DNA from: Candidatus Desulfosporosinus nitrosoreducens
Lineage (GTDB): Bacteria > Bacillota > Desulfitobacteriia > Desulfitobacteriales > Desulfitobacteriaceae
Assembly: GCF_030954495.1 (NCBI RefSeq)
Contig: NZ_JAVHUW010000046.1
Span: 62,001 to 126,000 of the forward strand
Direction: 5' to 3'
DNA: 64,000 nucleotides
Below are positions 1-8,168 of this stretch, in pieces. Positions within the stretch are counted from its first letter, which is position 1. Every line of letters begins with the position of its first letter. The notes under the pieces were generated by a model. The model made no database searches, was not told where the DNA came from, and saw only the letters and a program-made list of their open reading frames with translations. Both the position numbers and the translations under genes were made by a program.

Positions 1-149
1 ATTATAACGTGAAATCTGCAGTTCACCAAATTCTGGAGACCAATTGTTAAATTGGGAATAACTCATATTATTTGGGGTAATATAAATTTTGCGAAATGCT
101 TCGCCAAGCGCCAGGCATTCACAACTTTAAGTCAAAAAGGAGTACGGAA

Positions 150-827
150 ATGATCATTGTTGTGCTCAGAACCATTATTTTGTATACCTTGGTCATTATA
201 GCCCTGCGCTTGATGGGAAAGAGAGAAATCGGCCAGCTTCAGCCTTATGAACTTGTCGTTATTATTATGATTTCCGAACTTGCCGCTATTCCTACCGAAA
301 ATGTTGGCATTCCTCTTCTCAGTGGTATTATTCCCATTATGGTGCTTCTCTTAGCCAGTGTCACCCTGGCTTGGATTTCTTTAAAGAGCGAACGGGCCAG
401 GACAGTCCTTTGTGGTTCGCCCAGCATACTTATCGAGCGAGGAAAAATCTTAGAGCAGGAACTGAAAAAAAACCGTTATAGTCTCACCGACCTGCTCGAA
501 GAGCTGCGTATAAAGAACGTGCCGAACATCGCCGACGTCGAATTTGCCGTCCTGGAAACCAACGGGCAGCTAAGTGTTTTTCCCAAGTCCCAGAATAGGC
601 CCACAATTCCCAAGGATTTTATGTTAAAAACCCAATATGAAGGACTCCCTTTAACTTTGATTATGGACGGCGCCTTAAATCAAAGAAATCTTCAGCAAGG
701 AAATAAAGACTTAAATTGGCTTATGAACGAGTTGAAAAAGTACAACATCAACCGCGTAGAAGATGTCTTCCTAGCCAGTTTAGATACTTCGAATACGCTC
801 TTTGTCCAAGCCAAGAACCGCTCGTAA
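150..827 (+). CDS. DUF421 (YetF-type) membrane protein
   Basis: About 225 residues. The first ~80 residues hold three hydrophobic segments, and a soluble C-terminal domain follows. The segment LMGKREIGQLQPYELVV just after the first membrane helix and the later ILIERGKI / VEFAVLETNGQLSVF pattern are typical of the DUF421/YetF family, whose molecular role is poorly known (in Bacillus some members affect spore germination or the envelope). An upstream in-frame ATG at 96 has no ribosome site, whereas ATG 150 follows AAAAGGAG at 135-142, so 150 is preferred. A DUF4363 gene follows 110 bp downstream, a common pairing in Clostridia, and the two probably act together. Confidence 0.88.
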   Translation: MIIVVLRTIILYTLVIIALRLMGKREIGQLQPYELVVIIMISELAAIPTENVGIPLLSGIIPIMVLLLASVTLAWISLKSERARTVLCGSPSILIERGKILEQELKKNRYSLTDLLEELRIKNVPNIADVEFAVLETNGQLSVFPKSQNRPTIPKDFMLKTQYEGLPLTLIMDGALNQRNLQQGNKDLNWLMNELKKYNINRVEDVFLASLDTSNTLFVQAKNRS

Positions 828-937
828 ACTGCGGAGAAAACTTGGCCTGTATTGAGCTGGCGAGGGCGAGGGCCTGTGGAAAGTCTGTAAACAAGACTTT
901 TACTTTTGGGCAGCACAAAAAAGTGAGGTGAAATCTA

Positions 938-1318
938 TTGCGCACTTTGCCGATAATCTTGACAATTTTAGTTCTATTATTTGGCGGCTCCTTGGCGTCT
1001 TATCGTTATATTCAGGGAACAACTCAAACCATCGGCTCCCAACTTGACACGCTTGAACAGTCTATTTCCAGCCAACAGTGGGACACTGCGGAAAAAGAAT
1101 TGACCGCTGCCCAACAGCATTGGGATAATAATAAAACCTGGTGGACCATTCTCCTCGATCATCAGGAAATTGACAGAATTGACCTAAGCCTCTATCGGCT
1201 CAATAAATATCTAGTGACCCGAAATCTTTCCCTGTCTCTTGGTGAGATTTCTGATTTAGAGTTGCTAATCCAGCATATTTCAGATACTGAAAAGCTTACT
1301 ATTGAAAACGTCTTATAA
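938..1318 (+). CDS. DUF4363 family membrane-anchored protein
   Basis: 126 residues starting from TTG at 938, seven bases behind AAGTGAGGTG. An N-terminal hydrophobic helix (residues about 4-22) is followed by an extracytoplasmic helical domain with the family-like pattern QQWDTAEKEL, WDNNKTWWTILLDHQEID and a C-terminal region rich in Leu/Ile. DUF4363 proteins are usually encoded beside DUF421 proteins, as here, and probably sit at the membrane with them. The biochemical role is unknown. A strong terminator follows. Confidence 0.8.
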   Translation: MRTLPIILTILVLLFGGSLASYRYIQGTTQTIGSQLDTLEQSISSQQWDTAEKELTAAQQHWDNNKTWWTILLDHQEIDRIDLSLYRLNKYLVTRNLSLSLGEISDLELLIQHISDTEKLTIENVL

Positions 1319-1392
1319 ACTCAAGCTAATTTTACGGGACCCCTTACATAAAACATTGAGCACTCTGTTCCAAAAATATGGGATAGGATTTT

Positions 1393-1425
1393 GGCGATAG
1401 TCTCCGGAGACTATCGCCTTTATGT
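1393..1425 (+). terminator. Rho-independent terminator after DUF421/DUF4363 pair
   Basis: Perfect 13-bp inverted repeat (1393-1405 with 1406-1418, GGCGATAGTCTCC and its complement), followed by a T-rich stretch. It lies 75 bp after the DUF4363 stop. Confidence 0.75.
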
Positions 1426-1528
1426 CTTAGTTTTCCAGTGCTGCAATCTGCATCTCCATTCCATTTAAGCAAACAGCTTAACATTGCGCAAGAGCTTTTT
1501 GTCCGGATAAAATAAATTCCATTTTGTT

Positions 1529-1556
1529 ACATATTATCCCTATTTTGCATATCATG
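1529..1556 (+). promoter_or_regulatory. candidate sigma-K-like promoter for the tiny sporulation proteins
   Basis: AC at 1529-1530 and CATATCATG at 1548-1556, separated by 17 bases, resemble the mother-cell sigma-K consensus (AC, 16-17 bp, CATAnnnTA) with one mismatch at the end. It lies 30 bp upstream of the first YjcZ-like gene. This is a pattern match only. Confidence 0.3.
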
Positions 1557-1585
1557 AATTATCTCTGGTAAAGGAGGAAATGCAC

Positions 1586-1699
1586 ATGGCATTTGGAGCT
1601 GTTGATGGTGCTTGCGGAACAGGACGTGGCTTTGGTGCTGGAATCGCAGCTGTCGTCGTAATTATTCTTTTGCTTATCGCAATGGGAATCGTATTCTAA
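1586..1699 (+). CDS. YjcZ-like tiny transmembrane sporulation protein (first copy)
   Basis: 37 residues. The N-terminus is Gly/Ala-rich (AFGAVDGACGTGRGFGAG) and the C-terminal half is one uninterrupted membrane helix ending in IAMGIVF. This matches the layout of the YjcZ/tiny_TM_bacill family of small spore-associated membrane proteins (glycine-rich head, single Ile/Leu/Val helix to the end). A perfect AAGGAGG at 1571-1577 lies eight bases before ATG 1586. An in-frame ATG at 1580 is too close to that site. A second copy lies 22 bp downstream. Confidence 0.75.
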   Translation: MAFGAVDGACGTGRGFGAGIAAVVVIILLLIAMGIVF

Positions 1700-1721
1700 A
1701 TTTAGAGAAAAGGGGGAAATA

Positions 1722-1859
1722 ATGATGTACGGAATGGGCTACGGTATGGGTGGAGCATGTTGTGCTCCTGCTCCGACCTGCGGTACCGGCGGTTGTATAG
1801 GCGTCGGTATCATTGCTATCGCGATCTTGATTCTTATCGCTTTAGGCGTTATCTTCTAA
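1722..1859 (+). CDS. YjcZ-like tiny transmembrane sporulation protein (second copy)
   Basis: 45 residues. A glycine/methionine/cysteine-rich head (MMYGMGYGMGGACCAPAPTC) is followed by a single membrane helix ending IALGVIF, nearly the same tail as the preceding gene. It has its own AGGGGGAAAT ribosome site. Four cysteines in the head, including an adjacent CC pair, are unusual in the family and could cross-link in a coat or bind metal; that is inference. The pair probably forms one transcript ending at the hairpin at 1874-1918. Confidence 0.72.
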   Translation: MMYGMGYGMGGACCAPAPTCGTGGCIGVGIIAIAILILIALGVIF

Positions 1860-1873
1860 ACAAAAAAACGTTG

Positions 1874-1918
1874 AGGGACGTGACGAAATTTTGGTTTCGT
1901 TTGCGTCCCTTCTGTTTT
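1874..1918 (+). terminator. terminator after YjcZ-like pair
   Basis: AGGGACG (1874-1880) pairs with CGTCCCT (1904-1910), and GACGAAA pairs with TTTCGT inside. TCTGTTTTGT follows. Confidence 0.75.
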
Positions 1919-1930
1919 GTCCATATTTAT

Positions 1931-1958
1931 TTGACATCTCCTACCAAAGTGTTAAAAT
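1931..1958 (+). promoter_or_regulatory. sigma-A-type promoter for the lipoprotein gene
   Basis: TTGACA at 1931-1936 and TAAAAT at 1953-1958 with a 16-bp spacer, 38 bp before the lipoprotein start. Confidence 0.55.
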
Positions 1959-1995
1959 TTGATAATGTTAAGAAACTATTGAGGTGATTAATCAA

Positions 1996-2412
1996 ATGCT
2001 GAAAAAACTGCTTTATTTTTTAACATTGTCGATTTTACTGGTTGCCCTGGTTTCCTGCGGAACTAACAATCCCGGTCAAACTAATACTAACACCAACACC
2101 AATACTTCAACTGACAATAAAATAACTTATACCAAAGAATTCCCCTATCTTCCATCGTATAACAGCACAGCTGCAGCTGCATACGCCCCTGCCGGCTCAA
2201 AGGATCAATACGCTGCAGCCATATATATTATTCCCAATACAACCGATACCAAGGTCTATCAGAATTATGAAGCTATCTTTAAAAAAGACGGCTGGACTAT
2301 TACGCAAGAGCAGGCAGTTGTTAGTTTCTCAGCGAAAAAAGAAAGTCATATAGCAAATGTTAAAGTTCAAATTTTCGGCAGTGATGTGAAATTAACGGTA
2401 CAATCAAAATAA
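1996..2412 (+). CDS. small lipoprotein with EFPYLPSY domain
   Basis: 138 residues. A lipoprotein signal peptide ends in the lipobox LVSC, and a low-complexity Asn/Thr linker (NTNTNTNTSTDN) leads to an ~90-residue domain. That domain begins KEFPYLPSY and contains KKDGWTITQE and IFGSDVKLTV. It is clearly paralogous to the product at 2855-3226. The family is not recognised. GTG 1984 lies inside the ribosome site, so ATG 1996 behind GAGGTGA is taken as start. It is probably anchored on the outer face of the membrane. Confidence 0.8.
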   Translation: MLKKLLYFLTLSILLVALVSCGTNNPGQTNTNTNTNTSTDNKITYTKEFPYLPSYNSTAAAAYAPAGSKDQYAAAIYIIPNTTDTKVYQNYEAIFKKDGWTITQEQAVVSFSAKKESHIANVKVQIFGSDVKLTVQSK

Positions 2413-2430
2413 GTATTCGTTATCCTCATG

Positions 2431-2460
2431 AGGGCTTCGACTTATCGATGCCCTTTTAGT
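2431..2460 (+). terminator. terminator after lipoprotein gene
   Basis: AGGGC/GCCCT stem (2431-2435 with 2450-2454), extended by TCGA/TCGA, then TTTTAGTTT. Confidence 0.6.
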
Positions 2461-2572
2461 TTATTCTCTTGATTTTGTTTGGTAAATATCAAAATATCCC
2501 AAACATTATTCCTTCAATACAGGAAATACTGTTAAAGAGAACAAATTTAAAAAATTCTAAGGAGGGGTCCTT

Positions 2573-2725
2573 TTGAGCAAGAATGAAACAAGACGAGAAG
2601 TTTTAGCGAATAAATATCCCGAGGTAGAACAGCATTTTCAAGAGATTAAAAACGAAATGTATGAACCCCAGGTAGAACGATTAGGCGAAACAAAAAAGGA
2701 GCAAAAAAAACGTACTAAAGGTTGA
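2573..2725 (+). CDS. 50-residue charged protein of unknown function
   Basis: TTG start at 2573 behind a strong GGAGGGG (2561-2567). The product is 50 residues, very rich in Glu, Lys, Gln and Arg, with no signal or membrane segment, and is probably helical (for example YPEVEQHFQEIKNEMYEP). The C-terminus is a basic tail KKEQKKRTKG. I do not recognise the family. The good ribosome site, the following terminator and the lack of any competing ORF support it as a real small gene. Confidence 0.55.
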   Translation: MSKNETRREVLANKYPEVEQHFQEIKNEMYEPQVERLGETKKEQKKRTKG

Positions 2726-2757
2726 CAATAGCCAGTTAATTTAGTGGATAATTTTAA

Positions 2758-2788
2758 AAAGGAGGGCGATTAGGCTCTCCTTTCCGTT
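2758..2788 (+). terminator. terminator after 50-residue gene
   Basis: AAAGGAG (2758-2764) pairs with CTCCTTT (2777-2783). The downstream arm abuts the -35 box of the next promoter. Confidence 0.55.
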
Positions 2789-2816
2789 GACATCTTAACC
2801 CGGACATGTTTATAAT
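2787..2816 (+). promoter_or_regulatory. sigma-A promoter for the 2855 gene
   Basis: Consensus TTGACA (2787-2792) and TATAAT (2811-2816) with an 18-bp spacer, 38 bp upstream of the start codon. Confidence 0.7.
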
Positions 2817-2854
2817 TTTGCAGATATCAAACAAATTTTTGAGGTGAATTTATA

Positions 2855-3226
2855 ATGAAAAATATATTTTCAAGATTAACCGGGAGTAAAAATAATAGTC
2901 AGGGACAGTCCACTACTAATAATGTGGTCAGTTCCCCTTCTTACACTGAGGAATTTCCTTATCTTCCATCTTACCATTGGGTTCAAGCAAATGAGTATTT
3001 TCCCGCAACTGCCGATGAACCGCTTGTAAAGGCAAAATACATTATCCATAATTCCAAAGATGCCGTTGTATTTGACGCTTACAAAGCTATTTTGGAGAAA
3101 GATGGATGGACGATCACTGAAGAAACGCCGGTTATCAATTTCGTGGCCCAAAAAGATAATCATATAGCAACTATTTCTTTTTCAATTTTCGGAGATGATG
3201 TATTGATGACAGTTCTCTCCAAATAA
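2855..3226 (+). CDS. EFPYLPSY-domain protein without signal peptide
   Basis: 123 residues. The C-terminal ~90 residues match the lipoprotein at 1996-2412 through EEFPYLPSY, YIIHNSKDAVVF, KDGWTITEE and SIFGDDVLMTV. Here the N-terminus has no hydrophobic signal: it begins MKNIFSRLTGSKNNSQGQS, a basic and polar segment, so the protein is predicted cytoplasmic. It has its own strong sigma-A promoter and a GAGGTGAA ribosome site. The family and role are unknown. The contrast in location between the two copies is the notable point. Confidence 0.78.
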   Translation: MKNIFSRLTGSKNNSQGQSTTNNVVSSPSYTEEFPYLPSYHWVQANEYFPATADEPLVKAKYIIHNSKDAVVFDAYKAILEKDGWTITEETPVINFVAQKDNHIATISFSIFGDDVLMTVLSK

Positions 3227-3249
3227 TGATCTTGATTTTACTATAACTT

Positions 3250-4428
3250 TTATTCAACGATTAATTTCTCCTCTTTATTGTCTTGCCGATGGAAGTTATC
3301 TATACGAATACATAAATAGCCAATTAGGCACAGAGCCGCGCCTATAAACAGAGCCATCGACAAATTAATAGCCGCAAGCTTTCCGTATACCAAGTTCGTT
3401 CCCACCCCTACACAATCAATAAACAGCGAGTTAATACTCAATTCTGTAGCTCTATTTTGCATAACTACTCGTTTGTTTTGTACGTCCATTTGCAGTGGCT
3501 GAAGCAGGCTGAAACTGACACGTAAAAGAACAATGGCGGCAACAGACAGCCACGCGTTACTCACTATAGCTAAAATCAGGCACGCCACAACGGCCATCCC
3601 ATACAAAATGGAGGCCAATGGCACGACACCGAGCTTGCCTGTAAGTCTTCCGGAAAATATACCGGTCATGCCAACGATTGTAACGCCGATGTAACTATAT
3701 CCTATTGCTGCATCAGACAAGCCGCATCTTACATATTGGAGCTGATTTAAAAAGACAGTTACCGTCTGGTGCGTCTCATTCAGTAACGCAACTCCGATCA
3801 AAAATAGCGCAGACCGTTTATTCGTAATAATCAATCGAACCATGGCAGCGAGTTCTTTCAAATTAATCTTGTGTGTTTCGTTAGCATTTTTTACTTCGAC
3901 CAATCCAAAGGAAACCATTGCAGCAATACCATAACTGATGACAGTGAGGAAACCAGCAAGGCGATAGTCCCCCTTGACAAAAAGGGAGTAAACGAGTGCG
4001 GCAAAAAGCACGCCTGCCGTCTGTAAATTGTTGTAGATTCCAAATATCTTTTGAGAATTACCTGCTTCTGCGGAAATATACAGAATGCTGGTATCAACAC
4101 CTGACATACCGGCGATCACAATACTCAGCATAATCCGTTCCAGGAGGAAAGCCGCGAATCCATTGGCCCGCCAGAATACGATTTTAGAAAAGAAATACAG
4201 TACGCAGCAGAAAATCAGGGTATTTTTGTATCCGACTTTATCAGCAATGATGCCCCAAGGAAGTTCAAGCAACAGGCAAACAATTAGGGAAATACTTTCA
4301 ATGATCGTAATTTGAAAAATTGATATCCCGGCTGCCTGGCGATATAAAGTGGCGATTGGCCCATAGAATACCATTCCCTGTAAAAGAGCAATGGTATACA
4401 TAAGCCCAATATTTCGTTTTGACTTCAT
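3250..4428 (-). CDS. MFS transporter
   Basis: 392 residues with about 12 hydrophobic segments and the MFS signature between TM2 and TM3 (LPWGIIADKVGYKNTL; the usual motif is G-x-L-a-D-r-x-G-r-k). The internal ATG at 4428 follows GAGAGGAC at good spacing and gives a normal MFS N-terminus (MKSKRNIGLMYTIALLQG). The upstream in-frame ATG at 4464 would add 12 residues without a ribosome site. The substrate cannot be told. It is transcribed alone, convergent with the gene at 2855-3226. Confidence 0.85.
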   Translation of the reverse strand: MKSKRNIGLMYTIALLQGMVFYGPIATLYRQAAGISIFQITIIESISLIVCLLLELPWGIIADKVGYKNTLIFCCVLYFFSKIVFWRANGFAAFLLERIMLSIVIAGMSGVDTSILYISAEAGNSQKIFGIYNNLQTAGVLFAALVYSLFVKGDYRLAGFLTVISYGIAAMVSFGLVEVKNANETHKINLKELAAMVRLIITNKRSALFLIGVALLNETHQTVTVFLNQLQYVRCGLSDAAIGYSYIGVTIVGMTGIFSGRLTGKLGVVPLASILYGMAVVACLILAIVSNAWLSVAAIVLLRVSFSLLQPLQMDVQNKRVVMQNRATELSINSLFIDCVGVGTNLVYGKLAAINLSMALFIGAALCLIGYLCIRIDNFHRQDNKEEKLIVE

Positions 4429-4749
4429 AAAAAATAGTCCTCTCTTCAATATTAAGCACAACAAAACGACACCATCAGAAGATAGTGCACTAAACCGTTT
4501 TGCGTATGCTTAGATTGGACTATGCATTTATGAAAACCCTTTCTGTAAGAAATGACTGATTGATATAACAAAGTATACCGTAAAAAGTAAGGGAGTAAAA
4601 GGCTCTAAACCATAAAGGCCGGGAAAGACATCTTCCCGCCGAAAATCCTTATTAAGTTTTTTGAATTCGTTTCAACACAAAAAATCCTCTGTTAAACCGT
4701 CTAAATCCAGACGGTTTGACAGAGGATTCTACTTAAGCCTAATAAATAT
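4429..4749. other. intergenic region between MFS gene and tRNA-Leu
   Basis: About 320 bp with no credible ORF. It must hold the promoter of the MFS gene (minus strand) and it holds the tRNA-Leu terminator at 4682-4728. Nothing else was seen. Confidence 0.6.
4682..4728 (-). terminator. terminator of tRNA-Leu transcript
   Basis: Long stem of about 20 bp (AAATCCTCTGTTAAACCGTCT with its near complement). On the minus strand it is followed by TTTTGTG. Confidence 0.8.
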
Positions 4750-4832
4750 TGGTGCGGGAGACAGGACTTGAACCTGCACGGTTGCCCACTGGAACCTAAA
4801 TCCAGCGCGTCTGCCAGTTCCGCCACTCCCGC
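4750..4832 (-). tRNA. tRNA-Leu (anticodon UAG)
   Basis: The minus strand folds as a class II tRNA: acceptor GCGGGAG/CTCCCGC, anticodon arm CTGGA-TTTAGGT-TCCAG giving UAG, a variable arm, a T-arm with GGTTCAAGTCC, and an encoded 3' CCA at 4750-4752. Confidence 0.95.
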
Positions 4833-4926
4833 ATGTTATGACAATGATCATGTAACACTGAAACGTATAGTACCATAGATCTAGTGAGAAGGCAAGCCTG
4901 TATTTTAAAATTTTGTATTTTAACTT

Positions 4927-5223
4927 TTATCCCATACTTTGCATCAACAAAAAATACTCAGCAAATAAGATAATTAAATCGATTCCAATTAACGCTAGTA
5001 AATTCTTCAGCCAATCCTGAGGATATTCCCAATAGTAAAAAATCACATTGACCACAAACAAGACGAGCGAGCTGATTCCCCACAGGAAATATAGCCTTGA
5101 ATTATGTGAGAACAAATGAAGAAACCAGATAATTGGCAGGAACAGAAATATGCCCACAAAGGTTATCATAGCATATCCGTTGAAACGACGAAAATCGTCA
5201 GGATTCGGTTTAGCACGGCTCAA
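4927..5223 (-). CDS. small membrane protein, unknown
   Basis: 98 residues with three predicted membrane segments (about 18-38, 45-65 and 74-92) and a charged N-terminus MSRAKPNPDDFRRFNGY. I do not recognise the family. It sits directly downstream of the VTT-domain gene (47 bp gap) on the same strand and is probably co-transcribed with it. Confidence 0.65.
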   Translation of the reverse strand: MSRAKPNPDDFRRFNGYAMITFVGIFLFLPIIWFLHLFSHNSRLYFLWGISSLVLFVVNVIFYYWEYPQDWLKNLLALIGIDLIILFAEYFLLMQSMG

Positions 5224-5269
5224 CAGTTTCTCTCCCCTACTCTATTCTTGCTGAGATCAGTATAGCATA

Positions 5270-5926
5270 TTACATCACTGTTCTCCTTCTATTTAAGAGA
5301 TATCCTGTGCCCCAGAATAAAACGAGGGCTCCGAACCCTAAAGCAAGCCAAAGCCAAGTTGACTGAGCTACACCTAAAAATACAAAGGCTGTTCCGACAT
5401 AATAGGGGATCATAGATACTGCCGCTGTCCAAAGATAAGTCCAAAGCTCCATCGAAGGCATTGCACCCGCTATGTAATTAACGGCAAAGGCAGGAATAGG
5501 AAGTAAGCGCGCTACCAAAAGGCCAAAAGATCCTTTACCTTTGACCCAATGGTCAACAGTATTAAATCGTTCCGGGGAAATCAGTTTTTGCATCAACGTT
5601 TGACCATAACAGCGCACAAGAACAAAAATTACTAATGAACTTAGCGTAGAACCAACCCAAGCAAAAAAAACTCCCTCGTATACTCCGAAAATTTTCAGAA
5701 ACATTATGACCAAACCTTCGGACGGTATTGGCGTCATACAAATCGCTGCCATTAAAAGAATCGCCAGAAAAACTCCCCAGATTCCCCAAGCTTGAATAAT
5801 GTCGGAAACCCGGTTTTGTCGATCATAATAGAAAAAAGCAGCAAGCAAGACGACAAAAGCAACGATAATCAAAGCCGTCCAGCTATACTTCCGGAGATTG
5901 CGTTGGTCTCCCACTCTTTGAGTCAT
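5270..5926 (-). CDS. TVP38/TMEM64 (VTT domain, DedA-like) membrane protein
   Basis: 218 residues from ATG 5926, behind AAGGAGAGAAGG. An upstream in-frame start at 5953 lacks a site. It has several membrane helices and the VTT-domain signatures PIPSEGLVIMFLKIFG, a central amphipathic helix, and GLLVARLLPIPAFAVNYIAG (the conserved R-x-x-P-x-p...N segment). Relatives of this superfamily act as phospholipid or undecaprenyl-phosphate flippases or as small-ion transporters. The specific substrate here is not known. Confidence 0.85.
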   Translation of the reverse strand: MTQRVGDQRNLRKYSWTALIIVAFVVLLAAFFYYDRQNRVSDIIQAWGIWGVFLAILLMAAICMTPIPSEGLVIMFLKIFGVYEGVFFAWVGSTLSSLVIFVLVRCYGQTLMQKLISPERFNTVDHWVKGKGSFGLLVARLLPIPAFAVNYIAGAMPSMELWTYLWTAAVSMIPYYVGTAFVFLGVAQSTWLWLALGFGALVLFWGTGYLLNRRRTVM

Positions 5927-6237
5927 CAATCCTTCTCTCCTTTTTGGCCTCATCGTGAAAGAAGTTAACTATTAGCCGATTCTCCCGCATTCTGAAGCTG
6001 TGACTATAATTCTTTATTCTAGTATTGTCCCTAACAATCTATGTTATGTTTAGTCCAATCATCTTTTCCTAGGAGGATATAGTTTATTATTGAGCATGAA
6101 CGTATTATACTCTATGTTCGGGTATCCTTTCACCTCGGATAATACTTTTGGCTAAGCAACATTCCTAAGTAAGTTAGAAGCTAAAAAATTTAAATATCAA
6201 AAAACACTAGGAAAAATCCTAGTGCTCGTTTACGTTA
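5927..6237. other. intergenic region between VTT gene and tRNA cluster
   Basis: About 310 bp without a supported gene. It contains the tRNA terminator at 6205-6224 and, presumably, the promoter of the VTT gene on the minus strand. Nothing else was recognised. Confidence 0.5.
6205..6224 (-). terminator. terminator of tRNA Pro-Arg-His cluster
   Basis: CACTAGGA-AAAA-TCCTAGTG hairpin. On the minus strand a TTTTTTGA run follows, 14 bp beyond the tRNA-His CCA end. Confidence 0.75.
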
Positions 6238-6313
6238 TGGGGTGGGTGATGGGTTTCGAACCCACGAATGCCGGAGCCACAACCCGGTGCGTTGACCACT
6301 TCGCCACACCCAC
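6238..6313 (-). tRNA. tRNA-His (anticodon GUG)
   Basis: The acceptor GTGGGTG pairs with CACCCAC, the anticodon loop TTGTGGC gives GUG, and CCA is encoded at 6238-6240. The extra G at -1 (base 6314) opposite C73, the histidine identity element, is encoded in the DNA. Confidence 0.95.
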
Positions 6314-6333
6314 CATAGTACACTGTAATTAAT

Positions 6334-6410
6334 TGGTGCGCCTGGAGAGACTCGAACCCCCGACAATCTGCTTAGAAGGCAGATGCTCTATCCAACTGAG
6401 CTACAGGCGC
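6334..6410 (-). tRNA. tRNA-Arg (anticodon UCU)
   Basis: Cloverleaf with acceptor GCGCCTG/CAGGCGC, anticodon arm TCTGC-CTTCTAA-GCAGA and encoded CCA. It reads AGA codons. Second tRNA of a three-gene minus-strand cluster. Confidence 0.95.
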
Positions 6411-6469
6411 AGTTTAGAGTTACGATTGTCAACCCAGGTTACTCCTAAACCTAGACAAGTTGGGAATAA

Positions 6470-6547
6470 TGGTCGGGGCAGAGGGATTCGAACCCCCGGC
6501 CTCCTGCTCCCAAGGCAGGCGCGCTAGCCAAGCTGCGCTATGCCCCG
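6470..6547 (-). tRNA. tRNA-Pro (anticodon UGG)
   Basis: Acceptor CGGGGCA/TGCCCCG, anticodon arm CCTGC-CTTGGGA-GCAGG, T-arm GGTTCGAATCC and encoded CCA. First gene of the Pro-Arg-His cluster. Confidence 0.95.
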
Positions 6548-6743
6548 ATTGGTGACTTGATTAGTATAGCTTATCTTAAAGAATTCGTCAAGGATTAATG
6601 TCTATATTTTGGGTGACTAAATGTGGCCTTTGTAAAATTTGGATGTTAGAAATCGTGTCTAATTCAGGTCCTGACCACAATCGCCAAAAAAATCTCCAGA
6701 CTATGCAAGCATAGTTACTTAAGGATTATTGAGTTCCTGTTGT

Positions 6744-7343
6744 TTATTCTCGCTCTTTCAAATTGTGCAAAATAGGGATCATTGCGTGAAAAGCCTGCGC
6801 CCTGTGGCTCAAATTATTTTTCTCCTCTAATGTTAGCTCCGCCATAGTTCGTCCAAGCCCCGGTACAAAAAATACCGGATCATAGCCGAACCCATCCGCT
6901 CCCCGACGTTGCCCCAAGATCTTTCCTTCAACTGTTCCCTCAGTGAGATATTCTTCCCCATTTGGAGTTGCCATAATCAAGGCACATCGGAAACGGGCTG
7001 TTCTCTTTTCCTCCGGAACTCTCTCCAATAAACTTAAAAGCTTGTCATTATTGCGCTCATCGTCCTTAGGCTCCCCGGCAAAGCGAGCAGAAAATACACC
7101 TGGAGCACCCTCCAGCGCATCGACTTCTAAGCCGGAGTCATCTGCCAGCGCAATTAAGCCTGTTCTCCGGACAGCGGCTCGCGCCTTAATTGCGGCATTT
7201 TCAGCAAAAGTCTCTCCGTTTTCCTCTACATCTTCCCAGTCAGAAATATCCTGCAAAGAGATTACTTCGATTCCTTCATCGTCAATCAGGTCTCTCAGCT
7301 CACGTACCTTACCCTGGTTTTGAGTGGCTAAAATTATTTTCAT
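6744..7343 (-). CDS. rdgB: XTP/dITP diphosphatase (RdgB/HAM1)
   Basis: 199 residues, the normal family length. The N-terminus [19 protein letters not shown] carries the nucleotide-binding T/S-x-N-x-x-K-x-x-E motif. [12 protein letters not shown] and [11 protein letters not shown] are the catalytic Asp and substrate-loop motifs. Near the C-terminus [19 protein letters not shown] and SHRAQAF complete the family pattern. The enzyme hydrolyses non-canonical purine triphosphates (ITP, dITP, XTP) to monophosphates in the cytoplasm. The start overlaps the end of rph by 4 bases, an arrangement found widely in Firmicutes. Confidence 0.96.
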   Translation of the reverse strand: MKIILATQNQGKVRELRDLIDDEGIEVISLQDISDWEDVEENGETFAENAAIKARAAVRRTGLIALADDSGLEVDALEGAPGVFSARFAGEPKDDERNNDKLLSLLERVPEEKRTARFRCALIMATPNGEEYLTEGTVEGKILGQRRGADGFGYDPVFFVPGLGRTMAELTLEEKNNLSHRAQAFHAMIPILHNLKERE

Positions 7344-8065
7344 GAAGTCGTCTCCACCGCCGACTTCTGAACCTCCATGAGTGAACGGATTCCCTTCTCA
7401 GCAAGCTGTAAAAATACGTCGAGATCTGTGCGGTCAAAGGGAATTTCTTCTGCGGTTCCTTGAATTTCCACAAACTTTCCCGCGCCGGTCATAACCACAT
7501 TCATATCCACTTCTGCTTTCGAATCTTCTTCATAATCCAAATCTAATACCGGTGTCCCCAGAACTTTGCCGACGGAAACCGCGGCCAGCGTATCTACAAC
7601 AGGGTTAGTCCTGATCAGTTTCTTTTCCAGTAAAAACTGCACCGCGTCAACCATAGCCACGTAAGCACCTGTAATAGAAGCGGTCCTTGTTCCACCATCG
7701 GCTTGCAGTACGTCGCAATCCAGCCAGATCGTGCGTTCTCCTAATTTTTTCAAATCAACGACAGATCTCAGGGCCCGGCCAATCAGGCGTTGGATCTCCA
7801 TCGTCCGGCCGGTAAGTTTCCCTTTAGTCGCCTCACGTTGAGTCCTGGTCTGGGTAGCCCGGGGAATCATGGCATATTCGGCAGTCACCCAACCTTTTCC
7901 CGTTCCTTTTTGGAAAGGCGGCACTTTTTCCTCAATACTGGCCGTACACAAAACCCTGGTCTCTCCAACCTCAATGAGTACCGAACCTTCCGGTACATTC
8001 GTGAATTGCCGCGAAATTTTAATAGGCCGCAAGGCATCCGCGGCCCGGCTGTATGAACGTTGCAT
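7340..8065 (-). CDS. rph: ribonuclease PH
   Basis: 241 residues, the usual length. Family motifs include [58 protein letters not shown] and [20 protein letters not shown]. It is a phosphate-dependent 3'-to-5' exoribonuclease that trims tRNA 3' ends. It is first in a two-gene operon with rdgB. The murI gene that often accompanies this pair in Bacillus is instead found in the glutamate mutase operon of this window. Confidence 0.96.
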   Translation of the reverse strand: MQRSYSRAADALRPIKISRQFTNVPEGSVLIEVGETRVLCTASIEEKVPPFQKGTGKGWVTAEYAMIPRATQTRTQREATKGKLTGRTMEIQRLIGRALRSVVDLKKLGERTIWLDCDVLQADGGTRTASITGAYVAMVDAVQFLLEKKLIRTNPVVDTLAAVSVGKVLGTPVLDLDYEEDSKAEVDMNVVMTGAGKFVEIQGTAEEIPFDRTDLDVFLQLAEKGIRSLMEVQKSAVETTS

Positions 8066-8168
8066 AATGAAACCCTAACCTTTCTCAACACAATCATTTT
8101 ACTTGTTTAGTTTACCAGAACGGCTAAAAAAATGCCAATTTTACACAGACCAATTCTTTAAAGTACAC

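Noticed and set aside
6333..6527. 64-residue plus-strand ORF
   Set aside because: It runs antisense through the tRNA-Arg and tRNA-Pro genes and has no ribosome site.
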